Positions 42,816 through 52,074 of a stretch of DNA of 53,817 nucleotides are shown here, piece by piece (the first letter of the stretch is position 1; each line of letters starts with the position of its first letter). The notes beneath the pieces were generated by a model. It made no database searches. It saw nothing but the letters and a program-made list of their open reading frames with translations, and had not been told where the DNA came from. The DNA lies in NCBI GenBank assembly GCA_016296775.1, contig JAEDIE010000006.1:1-53817 (forward strand). The letters are read 5' to 3'. Both the position numbers and the translations under genes were made by a program. This stretch comes from Bacilli bacterium. GTDB taxonomy: Bacteria > Bacillota_I > Bacilli_A > RFN20 > CAG-826.

Positions 42816-44561
42816 ATGGAAAAGTTTAATAGAACAAATTATTGTGGAGAATTAAGCGCACTTGACTTAAATAAAGAAGTAAGTGTTATTGGCTGGGTTT
42901 CAAAATTTAGAAATCATGGTGGCATTATGTTCATCGACCTTCGTGATAGAACAGGAATTGTTCAAATTCTTGTTAATAATGATGAAGTTAAAATCGATGA
43001 TATTGGTAACGAATATATTTTTGAAGTTACTGGTGTTGTTTCAAAAAGAGCTAGTGCTAATGAAAATTTAAAAACTGGTGAAATTGAAATTATTGCAAAA
43101 AATGTAAGATTAATTAATACTGCTAGCCAACCTCCAATTTATATTAAAGAAGATTCAAATGCTAGTGAAGATATTAGACTTAAATATCGTTATCTTGATT
43201 TAAGAAGACACTGTATGTTAGATAGATTCTTAACAAGAAGCAAAATTATCAACATTACAAATGAATATTTCTCAGATAATGGCTTTATTTATGTCGAAAC
43301 TCCATATCTTTCACCTTCAACTCCCGAAGGAGCAAGAGATTATTTAGTTCCATCAAGAATCCATAAAGGAACTTTCTACGCTTTACCTCAATCACCTCAA
43401 CTCTACAAGCAAATGTTGATGGTTAGTGGGTTTGAAAGATATTATCAAATTGCTAGATGTTTTAGAGATGAAGATTTAAGAGCTGACCGTCAACCTGATT
43501 TTACTCAAATTGATATTGAAACAAGTTTCCTTAATCAGGATCAAATTATTTCAATTGCTGAAGGATTTTTAAAGAAATTATTTAAAGAAACAATTAATTA
43601 TGATGTTAAATTGCCTTTAAGACAAATTGAATATGATGAAGCAGTTAATGTTTATGGAAGTGATAAACCAGATACAAGATTTGATTTGAAGATTAACGAT
43701 GTTAAGGATTTATTCTTAAATTGCGAATTTAACGGATTAAAAGAATCGAAATATGTTAAAGCTATAAAGGTAGAAAATAATATTGCTCATTTTTCAAGAA
43801 AAAAACTTGATGAATACAATTTATTAGCTAGAAAATTCAACTTAAAAGGCTTTATTTGTCTTAAAGTTGTCAATTCAACAGTTGAAGGAAGTATAGCTAA
43901 ATTCTTAAAAGAAGAAGAAAAAATCGGTTTAATTAATAAAATGGAAGCTAAAAACGATGATGTAATCTTCTTAGCTACAAGCGATATTAAAAGAGATGTT
44001 AATTTTGGTTTAGGTGCTTTAAGAAGTTTACTTGCCAAGGAATTAAATTTAATTGAAGAAGGTTCATTTGATCTTTTATGGGTTGTACATTTCCCATTAT
44101 TTGAAAAGAGCGAACTTGATGGATCAATTAGTGCTTGCCATCACCCATTTACTAGACCATGTGATGAAGATTTAGCTAAGTTAAAAGAAAAACCATATGA
44201 AGTTTATGCATATGCTTACGATATTGTTATCAATGGTTATGAAGCTGGTGGTGGAAGTTTAAGAATTTATGATCAAAATGTCCAAAAAGAGATATTTGAA
44301 ATATTAGGTTTAAGCGAAGAAGAAATTAATAAGAAATTTGGATGGTTCGTCGAATCGCTTAAATATGGAACCCCTCCTCATGGTGGTTTAGCATTCGGAC
44401 TTGATAGACTTGCTATGATTTTAAGTGGAACTGATAATATTCGTGATGTTATAGCTTTCCCTAAAAATTTAAATGCTATTTGCCCAGTTACAAATGCCCC
44501 TTATGAAGTTAGTGAAGAACAACTTAAGATTCTTGGAATAAATATAGATAAAGGAGAGTGA
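42816..44561 (+). CDS. aspS: Aspartate-tRNA ligase
   Basis: This 581-residue bacterial-type AspRS has an N-terminal OB anticodon-binding domain (about 1-105), a class II core with YLDLRRHCML, FRDEDLRADRQPDFTQID (motif 2) and FGLDRLAMILSGTDNIRDVIAFPKN (motif 3), and a GAD insertion (about 285-420), which bacterial enzymes have. Length is typical. It follows hisS by 4 bases, the standard Bacillota pair. Discrimination between Asp-only and Asp/Asn charging cannot be made here with confidence. Confidence 0.97.
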   Translation: MEKFNRTNYCGELSALDLNKEVSVIGWVSKFRNHGGIMFIDLRDRTGIVQILVNNDEVKIDDIGNEYIFEVTGVVSKRASANENLKTGEIEIIAKNVRLINTASQPPIYIKEDSNASEDIRLKYRYLDLRRHCMLDRFLTRSKIINITNEYFSDNGFIYVETPYLSPSTPEGARDYLVPSRIHKGTFYALPQSPQLYKQMLMVSGFERYYQIARCFRDEDLRADRQPDFTQIDIETSFLNQDQIISIAEGFLKKLFKETINYDVKLPLRQIEYDEAVNVYGSDKPDTRFDLKINDVKDLFLNCEFNGLKESKYVKAIKVENNIAHFSRKKLDEYNLLARKFNLKGFICLKVVNSTVEGSIAKFLKEEEKIGLINKMEAKNDDVIFLATSDIKRDVNFGLGALRSLLAKELNLIEEGSFDLLWVVHFPLFEKSELDGSISACHHPFTRPCDEDLAKLKEKPYEVYAYAYDIVINGYEAGGGSLRIYDQNVQKEIFEILGLSEEEINKKFGWFVESLKYGTPPHGGLAFGLDRLAMILSGTDNIRDVIAFPKNLNAICPVTNAPYEVSEEQLKILGINIDKGE

Positions 44562-44562
44562 T

Positions 44563-46557
44563 ATGAGATTAAGTGAAAGTAAAATTGATGCTTTAGGCGT
44601 TGCTACATTACGTAGTCTTTGTATTGATGGTGTTAATAAAGCAAAAAGTGGACATCCAGGAACTGCTCTTGGTGCCGCTCCAATTGTTTATACACTTTAT
44701 AAATACTATTTAAATGCAAATCCAAAAAATCCTACATGGAGAAATCGAGATCGTTTTGTTTTAAGCGCTGGACATGCTTCAATATTACTTTATTCAATGC
44801 TTCATCTTGCTCAATATGATGTTACAATCGATGATTTAAAGAACTTTAGACAAGTTGATAGTAGAACCCCTGGACATCCTGAAATTCATGTTACAGCTGG
44901 TGTTGATGCTAGCAGTGGACCTTTAGGACAAGGTATTGCTGAAGCTGTCGGTATTGCTATGGCTGAAGCTAAATTAAGAAATATGTATGGAAGTGAAGTT
45001 TATGATCATTATACATATTGTTTATGTGGTGATGGCTGTTTAGAAGAAGGTATTTCTCAAGAAGCTTTGACCTATGCTGGATTTATGAAATTAAATAAAT
45101 TAATTTTATTCTACGATTCAAACAGCATTACATTAGATGGTCCTCTTGCTCAAAGTGATGATAGCGATGTAAAAGATCGTTTCTTAAGTGCTGGTTGGGA
45201 TGTAATTTGTGTTAAAGATGGTAATTGCATCAAAGATATTAAGAAAGCTATTAGAATTGCTAAAGAAAGTGTTGAAAACCCAACTGTCATTATTTGTGAT
45301 ACAATTATCGGTTTTGGAAGTAAAAATCAAGGTACAAGCAAAGTCCATGGTAATCCTCTTGGAGAAGAAGATGGAAGAAATACTAAATTAAGCTATGGCT
45401 TTGATCATGAAGATTTCTTTGTTCCTGAAGAGGTTAAAGAAGATTTGATTGCTTCATTCGTAAATAGAGGCGAAACTTTAGAAAAAGAATATAATGCTAG
45501 ATTAGAAGAATATTCATTAACTCATAAAGAATTAGTTGAACAAGCATTAAGTTTAGAATGTAACGATGTTAAAGCTTATTTAAAAGGAGAAGATCTAGAA
45601 TTTAAAGATTTAAAAGAAGATTCTACAAGAAAAGGAAGTCAAAAAGTTTTAAATCATTTCTCAAGTATGCTTCCTAATTTTGTTGGTGGTAGCGCTGATG
45701 TTGCCGCTAGTGTTATGACAGGTTTAACTAATCAAGTTGATTTCACCTTTGACCATTTAGAAGGTAAAAATATTAACTGGGGTATTAGAGAATTCTTAAT
45801 GGCTGCTGCAAGTAATGGTATGTTATTACATGGAGGCTTAAGAACTTATGCTGGTTGTTTCCTTGTATTTAGCGATTACCTTAAACCAGCTATTAGAATG
45901 TCAGCTTTAATGGAATTGCCTCAAATTTATCTTTTCTCACACGATTCATTAATGGTAGGCGAAGATGGTCCAACTCATCAACCAATTGAACAACTTGCAA
46001 TGTTGCGTTCAATTCCTAATACATTAGTATTTAGACCATGTGATAATAGAGAAGTCTTTGCTGCTTATAAGATTGCTCTTGAAGAAACAAAGAAACCAAG
46101 TTGTATCATTCTTAGCCGTCAAAATCTTCCAATCTTAGAAACATCTTCAACTTATGAAGGCGTAAAACGTGGTGGATATATCGTTTCTAAAGAAGAAACA
46201 TATGCTGATATCGTTCTTATTGGTACAGGTAGTGAAGTTTCTTTATGTTTAGAAGCTAAAGAAATGTTAAAAGATCAACTTGATATTAGAGTAGTCTCTA
46301 TGCCATGTACGAATTTATTTGATGCTCAAGATAAAGAATATAAAAATTCAGTTTTAACTAAATGTTATAACCATAGAATTAGCGTTGAAATGGCTTCAAC
46401 ATTTGGCTGGGGTAAATATGCTAGATTTAATTTTGGTATTGATCACTTCGGTGCAAGTGGAAAAGCTAATGATGTTGTTAAAAAATTCCATTTCACAGCA
46501 TCAGATTTAAAGGATTACATCCTCGAATGTGTTAAAGAATTAAGGGAGGAAAATTAG
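44563..46557 (+). CDS. tkt: Transketolase
   Basis: This 664-residue thiamine-diphosphate enzyme of the pentose phosphate pathway transfers two-carbon ketol units between sugar phosphates. The N-terminal signature KAKSGHPGTALGAAPIVYTLY, the ThDP motif CGDGCLEEGISQEA, and the pyrimidine domain with FVGGSADVAAS and GIREFLMAAASNG are present. The C-terminal domain ends near FGIDHFGASG. An AAAGGAGAG site lies in the end of aspS. Together with phosphopentomutase (50854) and phosphoglucomutase (3665) it links nucleosides and sugars to glycolysis. Its placement in a tRNA synthetase/nusB operon is unusual compared with Bacillus. Confidence 0.95.
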   Translation: MRLSESKIDALGVATLRSLCIDGVNKAKSGHPGTALGAAPIVYTLYKYYLNANPKNPTWRNRDRFVLSAGHASILLYSMLHLAQYDVTIDDLKNFRQVDSRTPGHPEIHVTAGVDASSGPLGQGIAEAVGIAMAEAKLRNMYGSEVYDHYTYCLCGDGCLEEGISQEALTYAGFMKLNKLILFYDSNSITLDGPLAQSDDSDVKDRFLSAGWDVICVKDGNCIKDIKKAIRIAKESVENPTVIICDTIIGFGSKNQGTSKVHGNPLGEEDGRNTKLSYGFDHEDFFVPEEVKEDLIASFVNRGETLEKEYNARLEEYSLTHKELVEQALSLECNDVKAYLKGEDLEFKDLKEDSTRKGSQKVLNHFSSMLPNFVGGSADVAASVMTGLTNQVDFTFDHLEGKNINWGIREFLMAAASNGMLLHGGLRTYAGCFLVFSDYLKPAIRMSALMELPQIYLFSHDSLMVGEDGPTHQPIEQLAMLRSIPNTLVFRPCDNREVFAAYKIALEETKKPSCIILSRQNLPILETSSTYEGVKRGGYIVSKEETYADIVLIGTGSEVSLCLEAKEMLKDQLDIRVVSMPCTNLFDAQDKEYKNSVLTKCYNHRISVEMASTFGWGKYARFNFGIDHFGASGKANDVVKKFHFTASDLKDYILECVKELREEN

Positions 46558-46886
46558 TGGCTAAATACGTATATATTAAAAAAACTAATAAAAAAGGTGA
46601 ACTTGGTATTTCTAAAAGTGTTTTTAAACAAATCGGAGAAGAATCAATTCGTCAAATAAATGGAATTATCTCTCTTGATAATAGAAAGAAAACATTTTTA
46701 ACTGATGATGATGTCGATGTAACTTTAAGAGACAACGAAGCTATATTCAAAATCAAAGTAAATATCTCAAAAGATGTTAATAAAGATGAAATTGAAACAA
46801 AAATTAAAGAAGTTTTGACTAACAATTTATTATATCTTTTAGATGCAGTTCCTTTTTCAATTGTTATTAAAACTAATATTATTTAA
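46557..46886 (+). CDS. Asp23/Gls24 family envelope stress protein
   Basis: The 109-residue protein matches the Asp23/Gls24 (DUF322) family, like Bacillus subtilis YqhY, which also sits directly upstream of nusB. The family fold is a small alpha/beta domain; members associate with the membrane or influence lipid metabolism and envelope stress, but their biochemistry is unclear. The start codon is GTG, supported by a GGGAGG site about 6 bases upstream. The GTG shares its first base with the tkt stop codon. Confidence 0.8.
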   Translation: MAKYVYIKKTNKKGELGISKSVFKQIGEESIRQINGIISLDNRKKTFLTDDDVDVTLRDNEAIFKIKVNISKDVNKDEIETKIKEVLTNNLLYLLDAVPFSIVIKTNII

Positions 46887-46888
46887 TT

Positions 46889-47317
46889 ATGACTCAAGCG
46901 TTAACAAGAAATAAATTACAAGAAAAAGCAATGCAAATTCTTTATTCTTACCTTCTTTTAGAACAATTAGGTAAGAGCAAAGATATTGTTAGCTTAGTTG
47001 AAGAAAGTTTAGATCAACAATTTGATGATGTTGATGTGTTTTTGAAACTAACTTTAGTTAAAGCTATTAAATATAAAGATGAATTAATCGAATATGTAAC
47101 TCCATATTTAAGAAGATGGAAGTTTTCTAGATTAAACTTAACAATTCAAGCTATTTTAATTTTATCTTTGACTCATTATAAATACTTTTTAGAAATGGAA
47201 AAACCAATAATTATTGATGTTGCAGTTAAACTTGCTAAAAAGTATGGTGATCTCGATGATTACAAATTTGTAAATGGAATTTTAGATAATTGTTTAAATG
47301 ATAACTTACGAAAATAA
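46889..47317 (+). CDS. nusB: Transcription antitermination factor NusB
   Basis: This 142-residue all-helical RNA-binding protein works with NusE (S10) in antitermination on rRNA operons. The N-terminal TRNKLQEKAMQILYSYLL block matches the family (RRKAREKALQALYQ...), and the C-terminal IIIDVAVKLAKKYGDLDDYKFVNGILDNCL is the conserved helix pair. No strong ribosome-binding site is seen; the gene starts 2 bases after the Asp23 stop and overlaps xseA by 20 bases. Confidence 0.92.
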   Translation: MTQALTRNKLQEKAMQILYSYLLLEQLGKSKDIVSLVEESLDQQFDDVDVFLKLTLVKAIKYKDELIEYVTPYLRRWKFSRLNLTIQAILILSLTHYKYFLEMEKPIIIDVAVKLAKKYGDLDDYKFVNGILDNCLNDNLRK

Positions 47318-48512
47318 ATCTTTTTATAGCATTAACGAGATAAATAGTTATATCAAAACATTATTTGATAATACTTTAACATTATCAAACATTGGCTTAA
47401 TCGGAGAAGTGAGTAATTTTAAAGGTGCCAACAGAAGTGGGCATCTTTATTTTTCTTTAAAAGATGAAAAATCTATCCTTTCATGTGTCATGTTTAAATA
47501 TGATGCTTTAAATTTAGATTTTTCTTTTAAAGATGGAGATATGCTTTTAGTAATAGGCAATATCTCTTCATATGTTCCTAATGGAACTTACCAATTAATT
47601 ATTAAAAAAATAATTCCTTATGGAGAAGGTAGCATTCTTTTAAAAAAAGAGAAATTAAAGCAAGAATTAGCAAAAGAAGGTCTTTTTGACGAATCAAAAA
47701 AGAAAAAACTTCCTTATTTTCCTAAAAAAATAAGTATTATTTGTGGTCAAAACAGCGCAGCTGAAAGAGATTTTAGCTTTAATATGTATAGACGTAATCC
47801 TCTAACAGAAATTAAGTTTATTTATTCTAAAGTTCAAGGAACAGATTCATTAAACGATCTTTTAAAAGCTTTAGATGAAGCAAATAATGATGATTCCGAT
47901 TTAATCATATTAGGGAGAGGTGGAGGAGCCAAAGAAGATTTAGATGTGTTTGATGAAGAAGCTTTGGTTAGAAAAGTAGCTTCGTTAAACAAACCTTTAA
48001 TTAGTGCAATTGGACACGAAATTAACCTTTCTTTAGTAGATTTAGCAAGCGATGTCCATGTTTCTACCCCGACTGCAGCTTGTGAAAAAGCAGTTGTAGA
48101 TTTAGAAGATATAATTAAGGAATTGTATTTTATTAAATCAGATATCCATAAATCTATAATAAATAAGATTAATTATTATGAAAAAGAAATATTAACTTTA
48201 AAGAACTTACCAACTTTAAAGAGTTATTCTTCTTATTTAAACGAAACATTAAATAATATTGTTAATCTTAAAAACAGTTTATGTAATTCAATTAATAAAA
48301 TTGTTAGTAATGAAGAAAGAAAATTAAATGATGTTAAATTAAGACTTTCTACATTAGATATATCTACTTTACTTAAAAAAGGTTATAGCCTTATATATAA
48401 GGATAATAGTGTAATTAGTGATGTTAACCTTCTTGCTAATGAAGATATAGTCACTATTAAAACATATAATGGTGAAATTAAAGCAAAAGTTATAGATATA
48501 AAAAAGGAGTAA
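47298..48512 (+). CDS. xseA: Exodeoxyribonuclease VII large subunit
   Basis: The 404-residue large subunit of the ssDNA exonuclease has an N-terminal OB fold (SNIGLIGEVSNFKGANRSGHLYFSLKD, split in the usual way) and a catalytic domain with DLIILGRGGGAKEDL and PLISAIGHEINLSLVDLASDVHVSTPTAA. A coiled coil follows (about 270-345). The length is at the shorter end of the family (about 400-460). It overlaps nusB, as in the Bacillus nusB-folD-xseA-xseB cluster, but folD is absent here. Confidence 0.95.
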   Translation: MITYENKSFYSINEINSYIKTLFDNTLTLSNIGLIGEVSNFKGANRSGHLYFSLKDEKSILSCVMFKYDALNLDFSFKDGDMLLVIGNISSYVPNGTYQLIIKKIIPYGEGSILLKKEKLKQELAKEGLFDESKKKKLPYFPKKISIICGQNSAAERDFSFNMYRRNPLTEIKFIYSKVQGTDSLNDLLKALDEANNDDSDLIILGRGGGAKEDLDVFDEEALVRKVASLNKPLISAIGHEINLSLVDLASDVHVSTPTAACEKAVVDLEDIIKELYFIKSDIHKSIINKINYYEKEILTLKNLPTLKSYSSYLNETLNNIVNLKNSLCNSINKIVSNEERKLNDVKLRLSTLDISTLLKKGYSLIYKDNSVISDVNLLANEDIVTIKTYNGEIKAKVIDIKKE

Positions 48513-48516
48513 AAAA

Positions 48517-48714
48517 ATGGAAAATAAAGAATTAAGCTTTGAAGAAAAACTTAAAAAAGTAAATGAAATTGCTCGTTTATTAGAAAGTAATGAATTAGAT
48601 TTAAACGAATCTTTAGCTAAATTTGAAGAAGCAAACAAATTAATAAGTGAACTTGAAGAAACTATCAAGAATGCTAAAGAAAAAGTCGAAAATAGCCAAA
48701 TGGTAAGTAAATAG
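48517..48714 (+). CDS. xseB: Exodeoxyribonuclease VII small subunit
   Basis: The 65-residue protein has the family core SFEEKLKKVNEIARLLESNELDLNESLAKFEEANKLI, a two-helix bundle that binds the C-terminal coiled coil of XseA in several copies. An AAAAAGGAG site 7-8 bases upstream ensures strong translation, in keeping with the excess of small subunits in the holoenzyme. It ends the hisS operon. A TAATTAA/TTAATTA AT-rich dyad follows but no clear terminator. Confidence 0.93.
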   Translation: MENKELSFEEKLKKVNEIARLLESNELDLNESLAKFEEANKLISELEETIKNAKEKVENSQMVSK

Positions 48715-48748
48715 TAATTAATTAGTATTTAATTAGCAATATTCAAGT

Positions 48749-49969
48749 ATGAGCAGAATCATTTTACACGTTGACTTAAATGCATTTTTTGTTAGATGTG
48801 AAGAAATTAAGAACCCTAATTTAGTTTCTAAACCTGTTGCAGTAGGTGGAGTTGGAAGAAAGGGTATTGTTTCAACATGCTCATATAAAGCAAGAGAATA
48901 CGGTATTCATTCTGGGATGCCAATGTTTCAAGCACAAGCTTTATGTAAAGATTTAATAGTATTAGGATGTGACTTTAAATTTTATAATTTGATGTCAAAA
49001 GAATTTGTTCATCATTTAAAACAATTTACTCCTTATGTTGAACAAGCTTCTATTGATGAATGTTACATGGATATTACTGAATCTTTTTTAAAATATGGAA
49101 ATAACAATATTGATGAATACTTAAAAAATATTCAACAAGGGTTATACAATAAAACTCAATTATATTGTTCAATAGGTGTAGCTAGTACAAAATTTTTAGC
49201 TAAAATGGGAAGTGATATTAAAAAACCAAACGGAATAACAATTATTAGAAAAAAAGACATTCCTAAAATCATTTTCCCTTTACCTATTAAAGATTATTAT
49301 GGAATTGGAAATAAAACTTATCCTAAATTACAAAATATAGGTATAAATACAATTGGAGATTTATATTATCGAATAAAAAAGAACGATCCAAATGATTTAT
49401 TGAATAATTATTTACAAAATTTTAAAGATCATATTATTTGTTGTCTTGAGGGAAGAAGCGAAGATAAACTTGATTTAAACGAGTTCGATCCTAAATCAAT
49501 AGGAAGAACATCTACTTTTGATTATGATAGCGATGATATAGATTACATTAAAAGAATGATTCTTTCTCAAGGAAATGAAATTATTTTAGAAATGAAAAAT
49601 AAAGATAAGGTTTGTAAAACTATTCAACTTACTTATAAAGCAGGTGGTGGTCAAGATAGTGATTTTAAAGTAAGAACCTTTGCTAAATCTTTTAATGATT
49701 ATACCGATGATAAAGAGTATATTTTAAAGAAAATTAGCCAATTTATCGATGAAACTTATGATTTTACCGTTTTAAGAATGGCTGGAGTTACTTTAAAAAA
49801 CCTTAAAGACAAAAAATCTTTCGATATTCAAATGACATTTGATAATTATGAACAATATGAAAAAGAGAGCAAAGTTCAATTGTTAATTAATGAATTAAAT
49901 AGAAAAGCTAATCAAGATTTGTTTTTTTCAGGAAGTAAATTAAAGGAAAGAAAAAATGGAAATAAATGA
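48749..49969 (+). CDS. dinB: Y-family DNA polymerase IV
   Basis: This 406-residue translesion polymerase starts ILHVDLNAFFVRCEE, has the palm motif QASIDECYMDIT (catalytic D-E near 103-104) and GVASTKFLAKMGSDIKKPNG, then a little-finger domain. These are DinB rather than UmuC/ImuB features. It lacks an obvious C-terminal beta-clamp peptide, though ending FFSGSKLKE could hide one. No ribosome-binding site is present, and CAATAT lies 6 bases before the ATG, so it may be leaderless. The ten bases AATATTCAAG before its ATG also precede the ribF ATG. It overlaps the next gene by 14 bases. Confidence 0.93.
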   Translation: MSRIILHVDLNAFFVRCEEIKNPNLVSKPVAVGGVGRKGIVSTCSYKAREYGIHSGMPMFQAQALCKDLIVLGCDFKFYNLMSKEFVHHLKQFTPYVEQASIDECYMDITESFLKYGNNNIDEYLKNIQQGLYNKTQLYCSIGVASTKFLAKMGSDIKKPNGITIIRKKDIPKIIFPLPIKDYYGIGNKTYPKLQNIGINTIGDLYYRIKKNDPNDLLNNYLQNFKDHIICCLEGRSEDKLDLNEFDPKSIGRTSTFDYDSDDIDYIKRMILSQGNEIILEMKNKDKVCKTIQLTYKAGGGQDSDFKVRTFAKSFNDYTDDKEYILKKISQFIDETYDFTVLRMAGVTLKNLKDKKSFDIQMTFDNYEQYEKESKVQLLINELNRKANQDLFFSGSKLKERKNGNK

Positions 49970-50843
49970 AGCTTTTAATAGATATATTCAGTTTTGTATG
50001 TTTGAAAAACAACTTACAAGTGTAACTATTCAAGATTATAAGGATGATTTTAAGAAGTTTCTTTATTATTTCCCTAATATAAAGGATACCGAAGATCTTT
50101 CAAAAGATGATTTTGATAACTTTACATTTAATCAATCTCTTGATGAACTAAGTGAAAAAACAATTTCAAGAAGAATAACTTTTTTAAAAGGTTTTTATAT
50201 CTTTTTAGAAAGTGAAGAAATTGTTTTAAAAGATATAGTTGATGATGTTGAAATGCCTAAAGTTAAGAAGAAACTTCCTATTTACTTAACAAAAGATGAG
50301 GTAGATAGACTTTTAAACGTTATTCCTTTAGATAGTGAAGCCAATATTAGAAATAAAGCGATGATTGAAATAATGTATTGTACAGGTTTAAGAGTTAGTG
50401 AATTGGTTAATTTAAGGATAAAACAGGTTAACATTAATGAAAGAATTATAACTGTAATTGGAAAAGGAAAAAAAGAAAGAAGTGTTCCAATTAGAGAAGA
50501 ATCATTAAATTATTTGCTTTTTTATATTAATAATGTCAGAAATAAGTTAAACTTTATTGTTGATAAAAATTATATCTTTTTAAATTCCAGAGGTAAAAAG
50601 GTATCTAGACAGTATTTCTTTATTGAAATAAGGAATTATGCCCGTTTAGCTAACATTGAAAAAGAAATACATCCTCATTCATTAAGACATTCATTTGCAA
50701 CACATTTACTTGAAAATGGTGCAGATTTAAGAGTAGTTCAAGAATTATTAGGTCATACTAATGTTGAAACAACCCAGATTTATACTCACTTAACAAATGA
50801 GAAAATCTTGAATGAATATGATCAATTTTGGAAGAAAAAGTAA
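49956..50843 (+). CDS. Tyrosine recombinase XerC/XerD
   Basis: This 295-residue site-specific recombinase has an N-terminal SAM-like core-binding domain (about 5-85) and a catalytic domain with the full tyrosine-recombinase set: Arg in CTGLRVSEL (near 147), Lys in GKGKKERSVP, HSLRH (near 241-245), His in LLGHTNVETT and the nucleophile in QIYTHL (near 276). It is chromosomal in type, most like XerD because deoB follows directly as in the Bacillus ripX-drm pair, and likely resolves chromosome dimers at dif. No mobile element is nearby. An AAAGGAAAG site precedes it within dinB. Confidence 0.9.
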   Translation: MEINEAFNRYIQFCMFEKQLTSVTIQDYKDDFKKFLYYFPNIKDTEDLSKDDFDNFTFNQSLDELSEKTISRRITFLKGFYIFLESEEIVLKDIVDDVEMPKVKKKLPIYLTKDEVDRLLNVIPLDSEANIRNKAMIEIMYCTGLRVSELVNLRIKQVNINERIITVIGKGKKERSVPIREESLNYLLFYINNVRNKLNFIVDKNYIFLNSRGKKVSRQYFFIEIRNYARLANIEKEIHPHSLRHSFATHLLENGADLRVVQELLGHTNVETTQIYTHLTNEKILNEYDQFWKKK

Positions 50844-50853
50844 AGGAGAAAAT

Positions 50854-52065
50854 ATGAAATTTAAAAGAATATTCGTGATTGTTATGGATAGTTTAGGTAT
50901 TGGAGAAGCTAAGGATCAAGCTTTATTTCATCAAACTGGTGAAGTTAGTGATTTAGGTGCCAATACTTTTAAACACATTAGTGAACATTTTGTAAAATTA
51001 AATATCCCTAATCTTGAAGCTTTAGGTATTAAAGATCTTGATGACTTAAAAAATATCGATACTGTCGAACATTTAAATTCCTACACATTAAAGTTAAACG
51101 AAGCTAGTAATGGTAAAGATACCATGACTGGACATTGGGAAATGATGGGAATTAAAACAATTACTCCTTTTAAAACTTTTACAGATACAGGATTTCCAAA
51201 AGAATTAATCGATGAACTTGAAAAACAAACTGGACATAAAATTATTGGAAATTATGCAGCCAGTGGAACCCAGATTTTAGATGACTTAGGTGAACAACAA
51301 ATCAAAGATAATTCTCTAATTGTTTATACTTCAAGTGATTCTGTCCTTCAAATTTGTGCAAGTGAAGAAGTTACTGGATTAGACGAACTATATAGATGTT
51401 GTGAAATTGCTCGTAAATTATGTATGAATGAAGAATGGTTTGTTGGTAGAGTTATTGCTCGTCCATTTATAGGAAAGAAAAAAGGCGAATTTAAAAGAAC
51501 TAGTAATAGACACGATTATGCAATTAGTCCAAGCGGAATTACAGCCATGAATATATTAAAAGATAATCATTTTAATGTTAAATGTGTTGGTAAAATTAAT
51601 GACATTTTCAATGGTTCAGGTGTAACTAGCACAGTTCATACTTCTTCAAATAATGATGGAATGGATAAAACTGTTGCAATTGCCAAAGATACGGATTTTA
51701 AAGAAGGATTATGTTTTGTTAATTTAGTCGAATTTGATAGTGAATTTGGACATAGAAGAAATGTTATTGGATATGGAAAAGCTATTGAAGAATTTGATGA
51801 AAAATTAGATACGTTAATTAAACATTTAAATGATGATGATTTATTAATGATTACTGCAGATCACGGAAATGATCCAACTTGGAAAGGTACAGATCATACT
51901 AGAGAAAAAGTACCTTTAGTTGTTTATTCTAAATCAATTAAAGACGGAAAATATTTAGGTGAAAGAGATTCTTTTGCAGATATTGGAGATACAATATTAA
52001 CAAACTTCAATCTTAAAAAAGATCCAACTATGATCGGAAAAACAATCGTTGAAATATTAAAATAG
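50854..52065 (+). CDS. deoB: Phosphopentomutase
   Basis: DeoB interconverts ribose-1-phosphate and ribose-5-phosphate in nucleoside salvage and belongs to the alkaline phosphatase superfamily. The start at 50854 (403 residues, MKFKRIFVIVMDSLGIGEA) is chosen over an in-frame ATG at 50812 because TAAAGGAGAAAAT lies right before it. Family motifs are VMDSLGIGEAKDQ (metal), GKDTMTGHWEMMG (catalytic Thr), NLVEFDSEFGHRR and ITADHGNDPTW. Length is typical. The upstream Xer gene ends 10 bases before the start. It probably feeds tkt through ribose-5-phosphate. Confidence 0.96.
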   Translation: MKFKRIFVIVMDSLGIGEAKDQALFHQTGEVSDLGANTFKHISEHFVKLNIPNLEALGIKDLDDLKNIDTVEHLNSYTLKLNEASNGKDTMTGHWEMMGIKTITPFKTFTDTGFPKELIDELEKQTGHKIIGNYAASGTQILDDLGEQQIKDNSLIVYTSSDSVLQICASEEVTGLDELYRCCEIARKLCMNEEWFVGRVIARPFIGKKKGEFKRTSNRHDYAISPSGITAMNILKDNHFNVKCVGKINDIFNGSGVTSTVHTSSNNDGMDKTVAIAKDTDFKEGLCFVNLVEFDSEFGHRRNVIGYGKAIEEFDEKLDTLIKHLNDDDLLMITADHGNDPTWKGTDHTREKVPLVVYSKSIKDGKYLGERDSFADIGDTILTNFNLKKDPTMIGKTIVEILK

Positions 52066-52074
52066 GGGAAAAAT

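Noticed and set aside
49956..50843. Xer recombinase as an integrase of a mobile element
   Set aside because: No attachment repeats, excisionase, or phage or conjugation genes are nearby, and the Xer-deoB pairing is a chromosomal arrangement in Bacillota.
50812..50853. Phosphopentomutase starting at ATG 50812
   Set aside because: It lies inside the Xer gene without a ribosome-binding site; AAAGGAG precedes the ATG at 50854, where the conserved domain begins.
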